Source of the DNA: an uncultured Bacilli bacterium
GTDB taxonomy: Bacteria; Bacillota_I; Bacilli_A; RF39; UBA660
Reading direction: 5' to 3'
DNA length: 59,482 nt
NCBI GenBank assembly: GCA_947629815.1
Contig: CANRFG010000005.1
Coordinates: forward strand, 1 to 59,482
Below the pieces are notes generated by a model. It was given only the letters and a program-made list of their open reading frames with translations. It did not search any database and was not told where the DNA came from. Made by a program: the position numbers and the translations under genes. Shown one piece after another: positions 26,701 through 34,044 of this stretch. How positions within the stretch are numbered: position 1 is the first letter of the stretch; each line of letters starts with the position of its first letter.

Positions 26701-26740
26701 AAATCTCTTTTCGTATCAAAATCGATATGAAAGGAGATTT
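26701..26740 (+). promoter_or_regulatory. Hairpin that sequesters the sigG ribosome binding site
   Basis: Arms AAATCTCTTTTCGTATC (26701-26717) and GATATGAAAGGAGATTT (26724-26740) pair over all 17 positions (two G-T pairs) around a 6-nt loop. The right arm contains the sigG Shine-Dalgarno AAGGAG (26731-26736), and the ATG is at 26744. Read-through RNA would fold and be poorly translated. A sigG leader hairpin that reduces translation is known in Bacillus subtilis. The T-run after the stem means partial termination is also possible. Confidence 0.8.
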
Positions 26741-26743
26741 TTA

Positions 26744-27520
26744 ATGTCACGTCACAAAGTAGAAATTGCGAACGTGAATACTGCGAATATTAAAGTTTTA
26801 ACAAATGAAGAAATGGTAGAATTATTTAAAAAATACCAAAATGGAGATTTAAATGCTAAAGAAGAATTAGTAAATGGTAATTTAAAATTAGTCTTATCAA
26901 TACTTAGAAAATATAACAATAGAACAGATAATATGGACGATTTATTTCAAATAGGTTGTATCGGACTTATAAAAGCAATAGATAATTTTGATTTATCACA
27001 TGAAGTAAAATTTTCAACATATGCAGTGCCTATGATTATTGGAGAAGTAAAAAGATATTTAAGAGATAATAGTAGTGTTAGAATAGCTAGAAGTATAAAA
27101 GATATTGCATATAAATCATTAAAGAAAAAAGAAGAACTTACAAATCAACTTGGAAAAGAACCAAGTATTTCAATGATTGCCTCATCTTTAGGGTACACAG
27201 AATATGAAGTTGCAAATGCACTTGATTCTATAAAAGAAACAATAAGTATGGCAGAAGCAATATATAATGATGGTGGGGATACTATATATTTAGAAGACCA
27301 ACTAGAAGATAAAAAAGATGATATGTATAATTTAGATATAAAAATTGCTTTAAAAGATGCAATAAATAAACTAAAAGATAAAGAAAAATACATTATATTA
27401 GAACGATATGTAATGGGAAAAACGCAAATGGAATTAGCAGAAGAAATAGGTATAAGTCAAGCGCAAATATCAAGGTTAGAAAAAAATGGACTTAATAACA
27501 TAAAAAGAATTATAAGTTAA
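26744..27520 (+). CDS. sigG: Forespore sporulation sigma factor SigG
   Basis: 258 residues with the sigma-G start MSRHKVEIANVNT and the near-invariant segments VNGNLKLVLSILRKYNNR, DDLFQIGCIGLIKAIDNFD and VKFSTYAVPMIIGEVKRYLR, which distinguish sigma-F/G. Region 4 ends with AEEIGISQAQISRLEKNGL. It drives late forespore gene expression after engulfment. Translation is expected to be damped by the hairpin covering its ribosome binding site unless a promoter inside the hairpin is used. The downstream gene is ylmC, as in Bacillus. Assignment as SigG rather than SigF rests on the N-terminus and this synteny. Confidence 0.95.
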   Translation: MSRHKVEIANVNTANIKVLTNEEMVELFKKYQNGDLNAKEELVNGNLKLVLSILRKYNNRTDNMDDLFQIGCIGLIKAIDNFDLSHEVKFSTYAVPMIIGEVKRYLRDNSSVRIARSIKDIAYKSLKKKEELTNQLGKEPSISMIASSLGYTEYEVANALDSIKETISMAEAIYNDGGDTIYLEDQLEDKKDDMYNLDIKIALKDAINKLKDKEKYIILERYVMGKTQMELAEEIGISQAQISRLEKNGLNNIKRIIS

Positions 27521-27549
27521 AATATTCATAAAATTAAATAGGTGGTTTT

Positions 27550-27780
27550 ATGCGTTTATCTGATTTACAAGATAAAGATGTTGTAAATATAAAAGATGGT
27601 ACAAAAATAGGAAATATAATAGATGTAGAAATAACAAGTGATGGAAAAATGAATAGTTTGATAGTTGAAAAAAGTAAATTTATATTATCAAGATTTACAT
27701 CAAAAGGTGAAATAAAAATAAAATGGGAACAAATAGAAAAAATAGGAGAAGATGTTATACTTGTTAGTATTGTAATTTGA
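27550..27780 (+). CDS. ylmC: YlmC/YmxH family PRC-barrel sporulation protein
   Basis: 76 residues, one PRC-barrel domain: MRLSDLQDKDVVNIKDGTKIG is the typical opening, and the rest alternates short beta strands. In Bacillus, ylmC lies just downstream of sigG and its homologue YmxH is also sporulation-associated; the biochemical role is unknown. An AGGTGG site precedes the ATG, 29 bp after sigG, consistent with co-expression. Confidence 0.88.
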   Translation: MRLSDLQDKDVVNIKDGTKIGNIIDVEITSDGKMNSLIVEKSKFILSRFTSKGEIKIKWEQIEKIGEDVILVSIVI

Positions 27781-27797
27781 TTTGCTTATGATATAAT
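27770..27797 (+). promoter_or_regulatory. Promoter of the GT4 glycosyltransferase gene with very short leader
   Basis: TTGTAA (27770-27775), 16-bp spacer, TATAAT (27792-27797). The Shine-Dalgarno AGGAAGTGA begins at 27804, about where transcription should start. Confidence 0.55.
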
Positions 27798-27816
27798 TAT
27801 TGTAGGAAGTGAATGT

Positions 27817-28869
27817 ATGAAAAAAATAACAATAAATATGTTATCATCAGCAGATAAAGTAGATGGACAAGGAGTAGGAAGCGCATATTTAGAACAAGTA
27901 TCTTTAATAAAAGAGGCAAATGATTTATTTGATGTTAAAATAAATGATAAAAATGATGCTGATATAATACATTGTCATACAGTAGACTTAGGTAATTATA
28001 TCGCTATGTCAAAAACAAAAGGTGTAAGTGTTGCTTATGTACATTTTTTACCAACAACATTAGATGGAAGTATAAAACTTCCAAAACCAGCCTTTTCTGT
28101 ATTTAAAAAATATGTAATTAGTTTTTATAATAAAGCAGACCATTTAGTAGTTGTAAATCCAATATTTATAGATGAACTTCAAAAAAATAAAATAGATAAG
28201 AAAAAAGTAACATATATACCAAATTATGTGTCAAAAGAGTCATTTTATAAAATAAGTAAACAAAAAAGAAATAAAATAAGAGCAAATTATAATTTAAAAG
28301 AAGATGATTTTGTAGTTTTAGGAGTAGGACAAGTTCAAACAAGAAAAGGTGTAATGGATTTTATAGAAGTTGCTAAAAAACTACCAAAAATTAAATTTAT
28401 ATGGTGTGGTGGATTTTCATTTGGAAAAATAACAGATGGATATGATGAACTTAAAAAAATATATGATAATCCTCCTAAAAATGTACAATTTTTAGGAATA
28501 ATACCAAGAGACAAAATGAACGATATGTATAATATGTCAGATGTACTTTTCATGCCATCATATAATGAATTATTTCCAATGTCAATATTAGAAGCAGTTA
28601 ATTCAGAAAAACCACTTATTTTAAGAGATTTAGAATTATATAAAGATATATTATTTGAAAAATATTTAAAAGGAAACAAAAATACAGATTTTGTAAAACA
28701 AATTAAATTATTAAAAGAAGATGAAAAAACATATAAAAAATATAGTAAATATTCAAAAGAAATAAGTGAGTTTTATTCAAAAGAACATGTACTTGAAATG
28801 TGGAAAAAATTTTATGTACAAATACATAATGAACATAAAGAAAAAATGAAAGAAAAAATTAAAAGTTAA
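27817..28869 (+). CDS. GT4-family glycosyltransferase, diacylglycerol glucosyltransferase-like
   Basis: 350 residues, GT-B fold. The N-terminal half has the GQGVGSAYLEQV opening and DIIHCHTVDLG. The C-terminal nucleotide-sugar domain begins VVLGVGQVQTRKGV and contains the E-x7-E motif in NELFPMSILEAV. The sequence resembles the 1,2-diacylglycerol 3-glucosyltransferases of Firmicutes and Mollicutes, which make membrane glycolipids at the cytoplasmic face. That specificity is inferred from resemblance; other GT4 acceptors are possible. It is monocistronic, with its own promoter and terminator. Confidence 0.78.
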   Translation: MKKITINMLSSADKVDGQGVGSAYLEQVSLIKEANDLFDVKINDKNDADIIHCHTVDLGNYIAMSKTKGVSVAYVHFLPTTLDGSIKLPKPAFSVFKKYVISFYNKADHLVVVNPIFIDELQKNKIDKKKVTYIPNYVSKESFYKISKQKRNKIRANYNLKEDDFVVLGVGQVQTRKGVMDFIEVAKKLPKIKFIWCGGFSFGKITDGYDELKKIYDNPPKNVQFLGIIPRDKMNDMYNMSDVLFMPSYNELFPMSILEAVNSEKPLILRDLELYKDILFEKYLKGNKNTDFVKQIKLLKEDEKTYKKYSKYSKEISEFYSKEHVLEMWKKFYVQIHNEHKEKMKEKIKS

Positions 28870-28875
28870 TACATT

Positions 28876-28904
28876 AAAAAGCCTTATATTATAAGACTTT
28901 TTTT
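28876..28904 (+). terminator. Intrinsic terminator of the GT4 gene
   Basis: The stem AAAAAGCCTTAT / ATAAGACTTTTT (one mismatch) has a 3-nt loop and is followed by T residues. Confidence 0.75.
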
Positions 28905-28913
28905 AAAAAATAT

Positions 28914-28941
28914 TTGAAAAAATTATCTTTCATGGTATAAT
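28914..28941 (+). promoter_or_regulatory. Promoter of the parE operon
   Basis: TTGAAA (28914-28919), 16-bp spacer, TATAAT (28936-28941). The ribosome binding site AAGGTGA starts at 28946, so the leader is only about ten bases. Confidence 0.65.
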
Positions 28942-28956
28942 TATAAAGGTGATAAC

Positions 28957-30867
28957 ATGGCAAAATATGATGAAAGCTCAATTAAAGTATTAGAGGGATT
29001 AGAGGCTGTAAGAAAAAGACCTGGTATGTATATTGGTTCAACAGATAAAAGAGGCCTTCACCATTTAGTATGGGAAATAGTAGATAATAGTATAGATGAA
29101 GTTATAAATGGATATGGTAAAAAAATAAAAATAGTTTTATATCCTGATAAAAGTATAAGTGTTGAAGATGAAGGAAGAGGAGTACCTGTTGGTAAACATT
29201 CAACAGGAATGTCTACTCCTGAGGTAATATATACAATACTACACGCAGGAGGTAAATTTGAAAGTGGTGGATATAAAGTATCAGGTGGACTACATGGAGT
29301 AGGTGCGAGTGTTGTAAATGCACTTTCTAAATGGATGGAAGTTACAATAAAAAGAGATGGTTATGAACATTTTATAAGTTTCAAAAATGGTGGTAAATTA
29401 GATAAACCATTACAACAACTAGGTAAGACTTCTAAAACAGGAACTAAAGTTAAATTTATGCCAGATGATAGTATATTTTCATCAACTACATTTTCATTTA
29501 CAACAATATGTGAAAGGATGCAGGAATGCGCATTTTTAATTAAAGGTTTAACTGTTATAGTAGAAGATATAGAAGATAATAAAAGTGAAACATTTCATTA
29601 TGAAAACGGATTAAAATCTTTTGTAGAATACTTAGACGATGATAAAAAGCAGTTGCACAATGTAGTATCATTTGATGGAACAAAAGATGGAATAAATGTA
29701 GAAGTTGCATTTCAATATACAGATACATATTCTGAAAATATAGTTTCATTTGTAAATAATGTAAAAACAAATGATGGTGGTAGCCATGAAGTAGGGTTTA
29801 AGACTGCTCTTACTAGAGTATTTAATGACTACGCTAAAGAAAATGGATACTTAAAATCAAAAGATAAAAACTTAGAAGGTAGTGATACAAGAGAAGGTTT
29901 AACTGCAATAATAAGTTTACAAATACCAGAAAATTTACTTCAATTTGAAGGACAAACAAAAGCTAAATTAGGAACACCTGTTGCTAGAACTATAGTAGAT
30001 AAAATAGTGGGAGAAAAACTTCAATATTTCCTTGAAGAAAACAAATCAATTGCTACATTAATACTAGAAAAAATGGTAAAAAGTAAAATGGTAAGAGAAG
30101 CAGCAAGAAAAGCAAGAGATGAAGCAAGAAATGGAAAAGATAAAAATAAAAAAGAAAGGTCTTTAAGTGATAAATTAACTCCAGCTCAAACTAAAAATCC
30201 AGATAAAAACGAATTATTTTTAGTCGAGGGAGATTCAGCAGGTGGTTCTGCAAAACAAGGAAGAGATAGAAAATATCAAGCAATATTGCCACTTAGAGGT
30301 AAAGTACTTAATACAGAAAAAGTAAAACTTGAAGACATATTTAAAAATGAAGAAATAAATACAATAGTTCATACTATAGGAGCTGGAGTTGGTAGCGATT
30401 TTGAAGTAAAAGATTCAAATTATGATAAAGTTATAATAATGACCGATGCAGATGATGATGGTGCGCATATTCAAATTTTATTATTAACATTCTTTTATAG
30501 ATATATGAAACCATTAATAGAAGCAGGTAAACTTTATATAGCGATGCCACCACTTTATAAATTATTTAATGGTAAGACTGTATATTATGCATGGAGTGAC
30601 GAAGAAAGAAAAGAAATACTTGAAAGTAGTAAAGTAAAACTAGAAACACAAAGATATAAAGGTCTAGGAGAAATGAACTATGATCAATTATGGGAAACTA
30701 CAATGAACCCAGAAACAAGAAGTTTAATAAAAGTAAATATTAATGATGTTTCTTTAGCAGAAAAAAGAGTTAGCGTTTTAATGGGAGATAAAGTAGAACC
30801 AAGAAAACAATGGATAGAAGAAAATGTTGAATTTTCATTAGAAGATAACTATAAAATAGAAGCATAA
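28957..30867 (+). CDS. parE: DNA topoisomerase IV subunit B (ParE)
   Basis: 636 residues. GHKL ATPase motifs: EIVDNSIDE (Asn and catalytic Glu), DEGRGVPVG and GGLHGVGASVVNALS. The Toprim domain follows with LVEGDSAGGSAKQGRDR, the PLRGKVLN stretch and the acidic MTDADDDGAH. Together with ParC it decatenates replicated chromosomes. ParE rather than GyrB is favoured by GSTDKRGLHHLVWE and by the linked parC. A sugar-phosphate transferase gene follows 8 bp later and separates it from parC. Confidence 0.93.
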   Translation: MAKYDESSIKVLEGLEAVRKRPGMYIGSTDKRGLHHLVWEIVDNSIDEVINGYGKKIKIVLYPDKSISVEDEGRGVPVGKHSTGMSTPEVIYTILHAGGKFESGGYKVSGGLHGVGASVVNALSKWMEVTIKRDGYEHFISFKNGGKLDKPLQQLGKTSKTGTKVKFMPDDSIFSSTTFSFTTICERMQECAFLIKGLTVIVEDIEDNKSETFHYENGLKSFVEYLDDDKKQLHNVVSFDGTKDGINVEVAFQYTDTYSENIVSFVNNVKTNDGGSHEVGFKTALTRVFNDYAKENGYLKSKDKNLEGSDTREGLTAIISLQIPENLLQFEGQTKAKLGTPVARTIVDKIVGEKLQYFLEENKSIATLILEKMVKSKMVREAARKARDEARNGKDKNKKERSLSDKLTPAQTKNPDKNELFLVEGDSAGGSAKQGRDRKYQAILPLRGKVLNTEKVKLEDIFKNEEINTIVHTIGAGVGSDFEVKDSNYDKVIIMTDADDDGAHIQILLLTFFYRYMKPLIEAGKLYIAMPPLYKLFNGKTVYYAWSDEERKEILESSKVKLETQRYKGLGEMNYDQLWETTMNPETRSLIKVNINDVSLAEKRVSVLMGDKVEPRKQWIEENVEFSLEDNYKIEA

Positions 30868-30875
30868 GGAGAACT

Positions 30876-31430
30876 ATGTATAAAAAATATATAAAAAGAT
30901 TATTGGATATTATTTTTTCTATAATATTTCTAATTATTTTATTACCACTTAATATAGTAGTAGGAATATTATGTCTTTTTTCTACACAACATATTTTTTA
31001 TAAGCAAAAAAGAGATGGGCTTTATAAAAGAAGTTTTTGGATGTATAAGTTTTCAACTATGAAAGATATAGAAGGAATATATGAAGAAAGAACAACAAAA
31101 GCAACTAGAATTATTCGTAAGCTTGGATTAAATGAAATACCACAACTTTTAAACATTTTAAAAGGAGATATGTCTTTTGTTGGACCAAGACCTTTCATTA
31201 CAGGCGAAAAATTACCTAGTTATCCAAGTGAAATCTTTTATACAGTAAAACCAGGTATAGTTTCTCTAGCTATTTCACATGGAAGAAGAGTTGTAAATCA
31301 TACTAAAAAATTAAAGTATGACGAACAATACGCTAAAAATGTTACTTTTAAACAGGATATAATTATTGTTATTAAATCAATAAAAGTATTAATAACTCAA
31401 AACACAGGAGGTAACCTATGGAAGTATTAA
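30876..31430 (+). CDS. Undecaprenyl-phosphate sugar-1-phosphate transferase, inserted between parE and parC
   Basis: 184 residues of the bacterial sugar transferase family (PF02397). A single N-terminal helix/hairpin (about 8-33) is followed by YKQKRDGLY, FWMYKFSTM, RKLGLNEIPQLLNILKGDM and SFVGPRPFI, the conserved catalytic core. Such enzymes start lipid-linked glycan synthesis by moving a sugar-1-phosphate from UDP-sugar to undecaprenyl phosphate. The usual KxRPG segment reads VKPGIVSLA. The gene is tightly packed: 8 bp after parE, and overlapping parC by 13 bp. It has no functional link to topoisomerase IV that I know of, so the placement looks like an insertion into an old operon. Confidence 0.88.
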   Translation: MYKKYIKRLLDIIFSIIFLIILLPLNIVVGILCLFSTQHIFYKQKRDGLYKRSFWMYKFSTMKDIEGIYEERTTKATRIIRKLGLNEIPQLLNILKGDMSFVGPRPFITGEKLPSYPSEIFYTVKPGIVSLAISHGRRVVNHTKKLKYDEQYAKNVTFKQDIIIVIKSIKVLITQNTGGNLWKY

Positions 31431-33943
31431 TGAAAAAAATATATGATTATTCTTTAGAGGAAATAATGGGTGAAAGATTTGGAAGATATTCAAAAACAAT
31501 TATTCAAGACCGTGCTCTTCCAGATGTAAGAGATGGATTAAAACCTGTACAAAGAAGAATATTATATGCAATGTATAGAGATAGAAATACATATGATAAA
31601 CCATATAAAAAATCAGCAAAAACAGTAGGAAATGTAATGGGGCAATATCACCCACATGGAGATTCTAGTATATATGAAGCAATGGTAAGAATGAGTCAAT
31701 GGTGGAAACAAAATACAGTTCTTATTGATATGCATGGTAATAATGGTTCAATGGATGGAGATGGGCCAGCTGCTATGCGTTATACAGAAGCTCGTTTATC
31801 TAAAGTAAGTAATGAACTTTTAAAGGATATAGATAAAGGTACAACAACTTGGGCACCTAATTATGATGATACTTTGTTAGAACCTACTGTATTACCAGCT
31901 AAATTTCCAAATTTACTTGTAAATGGCGCAACAGGAATAAGTGCTGGATATGCAACAAATATCCCACCACATAATTTAGGAGAAATAATAGATGCTACAA
32001 TAAAAAGAATAGATTCACCAAATTGTCATGCAGATACAATATTTGATATAGTAAAAGGTCCTGATTTTCCAACAGGAGCAATTGTAGAAGGAAAAGATGG
32101 TATAAGAGAAGCCTTTTCAACAGGTAGAGGAAAAGTAATAGTTAAATCAAAATTAGAAGTTGTAAAAACAAAAGGAAAAGAACAAATAATTATTTCAGAA
32201 ATTCCATTTGAAGTAAATAAAGCTCTTTTAGTTAAGAAAATAGATGAAATAAGAATAGATAAAAAGATAGAAGGAATTGCTGAAGTAAGAGATGAAACAG
32301 ATAGAGAAGGCTTACAAATAGCTATTGATTTAAAAAAAGATGCAGATGCAGAATTGATTTTAAATTATTTATATAAAAATACAGAGTTAATGATTTCATA
32401 TAGTTATAATATGGTTGCTATTGTAAATAGAAGACCTATGACATTAGGAATTGTTGAAATAATAGATGCTTATATAAATCATGAAAAAGATGTAATTTTA
32501 AAAAGAACAGAGTTTGATTTAGATGTCGCTAATAAAAGACTTCATATAGTAGAAGGCTTAATAAAAGCTTTATCTATTTTAGATGAAGTAATCGCAACAA
32601 TTAGAGCTAGTAAAAATAGACAAGATGCATCTATAAATTTAGTAAATAAATTTAAATTCACAGAAGAACAAGCAAAAGCAATACTTGATTTGCAACTTTA
32701 TAGATTAACTAATATAGATGTATTAGATTTAACAGAAGAAAATAAAAAATTATTATTAATTATAAAAAGTTTAAATGAAATATTATCTAATGAAGATAGA
32801 TTAAAAGCAGTTATGAAAGAAGAACTTAGAAATATAAAGAAAGAATATGCTGTACCTAGAAAAACAGAAATAAAAGATGAAGTAACTGAAATAAAAATAG
32901 ATACTGAAAAAATGATTTCTAAGGAAGATGTAGTAGTTGTTGTAACAAAAGAAGGATATGTTAAAAGGGTTTCTAATAGAAGTTATAGCCAAAAAGATGG
33001 AGAAACTTCTTTGAAAGATGGAGATTATGTAATAGGTCTTTATAAGATGAACACATTAGATACTCTAATATTATTTACTGACCTAGGTAATTATTTATAT
33101 ATACCTGTACATGAAATTCCAGATTTAAAATGGAAAGAACTTGGAAAACATGTAAGTAATATAGTAAAATTAAATCCAGATGAAAACATTATTTCAAGTA
33201 TGCCTGTTTATAATTTTGATGATGATATATATGTAACTTTTGTAACAAAAGATGGAATGATTAAAAGAACTAAGTTAAATGAGTTTAAAGTTCAAAGATA
33301 TAATAAAGCTCTTACTGCAATTAAATTAAAAGAAAATGATAAATTAATAAATGCTATTGTAAGTAGTAAAAATCAAATATTTATAGTTACAAAAAATGGA
33401 TTTGGTTTAAGATTTGAATTAAGTGAGGTAACTCCTATTGGTACAAAAGGTGCTGGAGTTAAAGCTATAAGTTTAAAAAATGATGAAGTTGTAAGTTTTT
33501 CATTGTTTGACGATAGTGATGAGTATATAACAATAATTACACAAAAAAATACAGGAAAAAGAATAAGAATTTCAGAATTTGAAAAAATGTCTAGAGCAAG
33601 AAAAGGTATTCAAGTTGTAAGAGATGTTAAAACTAATCCTTATTATATTTTAAATTCATTTATAACAAGTCATAAAGCTAATTTAGTTATGAAGATAGGT
33701 AATGATTTTAATGTAATAAAAAATACGGAATTACCAATAATGGATAGATATTCAACAGGTTCTACTATTTCTAAAACAAATATTGATAAAATATTTGAAG
33801 AGGTTGGTCTTACTGAAAGTATAATTGTAAAAAAAGATGAAACTATAAGTGAAGAAAAAGAAGTAGAATTAGAAAAAATCGATGAAAAAATAATGACAAT
33901 AGATGATTTTTTAGATGATTTTAAAATAAATGGATTAGATTAA
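31418..33943 (+). CDS. parC: DNA topoisomerase IV subunit A (ParC)
   Basis: 841 residues. The N-terminal breakage-reunion domain starts GERFGRYSKTIIQDRALPD and includes QYHPHGDSSIYEAM and the active-site Tyr122 in AAMRYTEARLS. The residues corresponding to the quinolone-binding Ser and Glu are S83 and E87, the usual susceptible state. The C-terminal part carries the beta-pinwheel blades (from about 505). The start at 31418 has AGGAGG seven bases upstream and overlaps the sugar transferase stop; an ATG at 31430 is the alternative. ParC rather than GyrA follows from RFGRYSKTIIQDRALPD, RYTEARLS and the parE linkage. Confidence 0.93.
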   Translation: MEVLMKKIYDYSLEEIMGERFGRYSKTIIQDRALPDVRDGLKPVQRRILYAMYRDRNTYDKPYKKSAKTVGNVMGQYHPHGDSSIYEAMVRMSQWWKQNTVLIDMHGNNGSMDGDGPAAMRYTEARLSKVSNELLKDIDKGTTTWAPNYDDTLLEPTVLPAKFPNLLVNGATGISAGYATNIPPHNLGEIIDATIKRIDSPNCHADTIFDIVKGPDFPTGAIVEGKDGIREAFSTGRGKVIVKSKLEVVKTKGKEQIIISEIPFEVNKALLVKKIDEIRIDKKIEGIAEVRDETDREGLQIAIDLKKDADAELILNYLYKNTELMISYSYNMVAIVNRRPMTLGIVEIIDAYINHEKDVILKRTEFDLDVANKRLHIVEGLIKALSILDEVIATIRASKNRQDASINLVNKFKFTEEQAKAILDLQLYRLTNIDVLDLTEENKKLLLIIKSLNEILSNEDRLKAVMKEELRNIKKEYAVPRKTEIKDEVTEIKIDTEKMISKEDVVVVVTKEGYVKRVSNRSYSQKDGETSLKDGDYVIGLYKMNTLDTLILFTDLGNYLYIPVHEIPDLKWKELGKHVSNIVKLNPDENIISSMPVYNFDDDIYVTFVTKDGMIKRTKLNEFKVQRYNKALTAIKLKENDKLINAIVSSKNQIFIVTKNGFGLRFELSEVTPIGTKGAGVKAISLKNDEVVSFSLFDDSDEYITIITQKNTGKRIRISEFEKMSRARKGIQVVRDVKTNPYYILNSFITSHKANLVMKIGNDFNVIKNTELPIMDRYSTGSTISKTNIDKIFEEVGLTESIIVKKDETISEEKEVELEKIDEKIMTIDDFLDDFKINGLD

Positions 33944-33970
33944 AGAAATAATTAATTTTATTTCTTTTTT
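33942..33970 (+). terminator. Intrinsic terminator overlapping the parC stop
   Basis: The stem AAAGAAATAA (33942-33951) / TTATTTCTTT (33958-33967) is followed by T residues and begins within the TAA stop. Confidence 0.8.
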
Positions 33971-33985
33971 GTTTAAATATATTGA

Positions 33986-34014
33986 TTGACAAAAAATTAT
34001 TTTATTTATATAAT
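33986..34014 (+). promoter_or_regulatory. Strong sigma-A-type promoter for the zinc-ribbon metalloprotease-like gene
   Basis: TTGACA (33986-33991), 17-bp spacer, TATAAT (34009-34014), both consensus hexamers. The ATG at 34045 follows with GAGGAG upstream. Confidence 0.8.
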
Positions 34015-34044
34015 TTAGTTAGATATAGTAGAGGAGTTTTAGTA

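Noticed and set aside
28957-33943. Assignment of the topoisomerase genes as gyrB and gyrA
   Set aside because: Sequence details (GSTDKRGLHHLVWE, RFGRYSKTIIQDRALPD) and the linkage of the two genes fit topoisomerase IV; gyrase genes usually lie near dnaA and recF.
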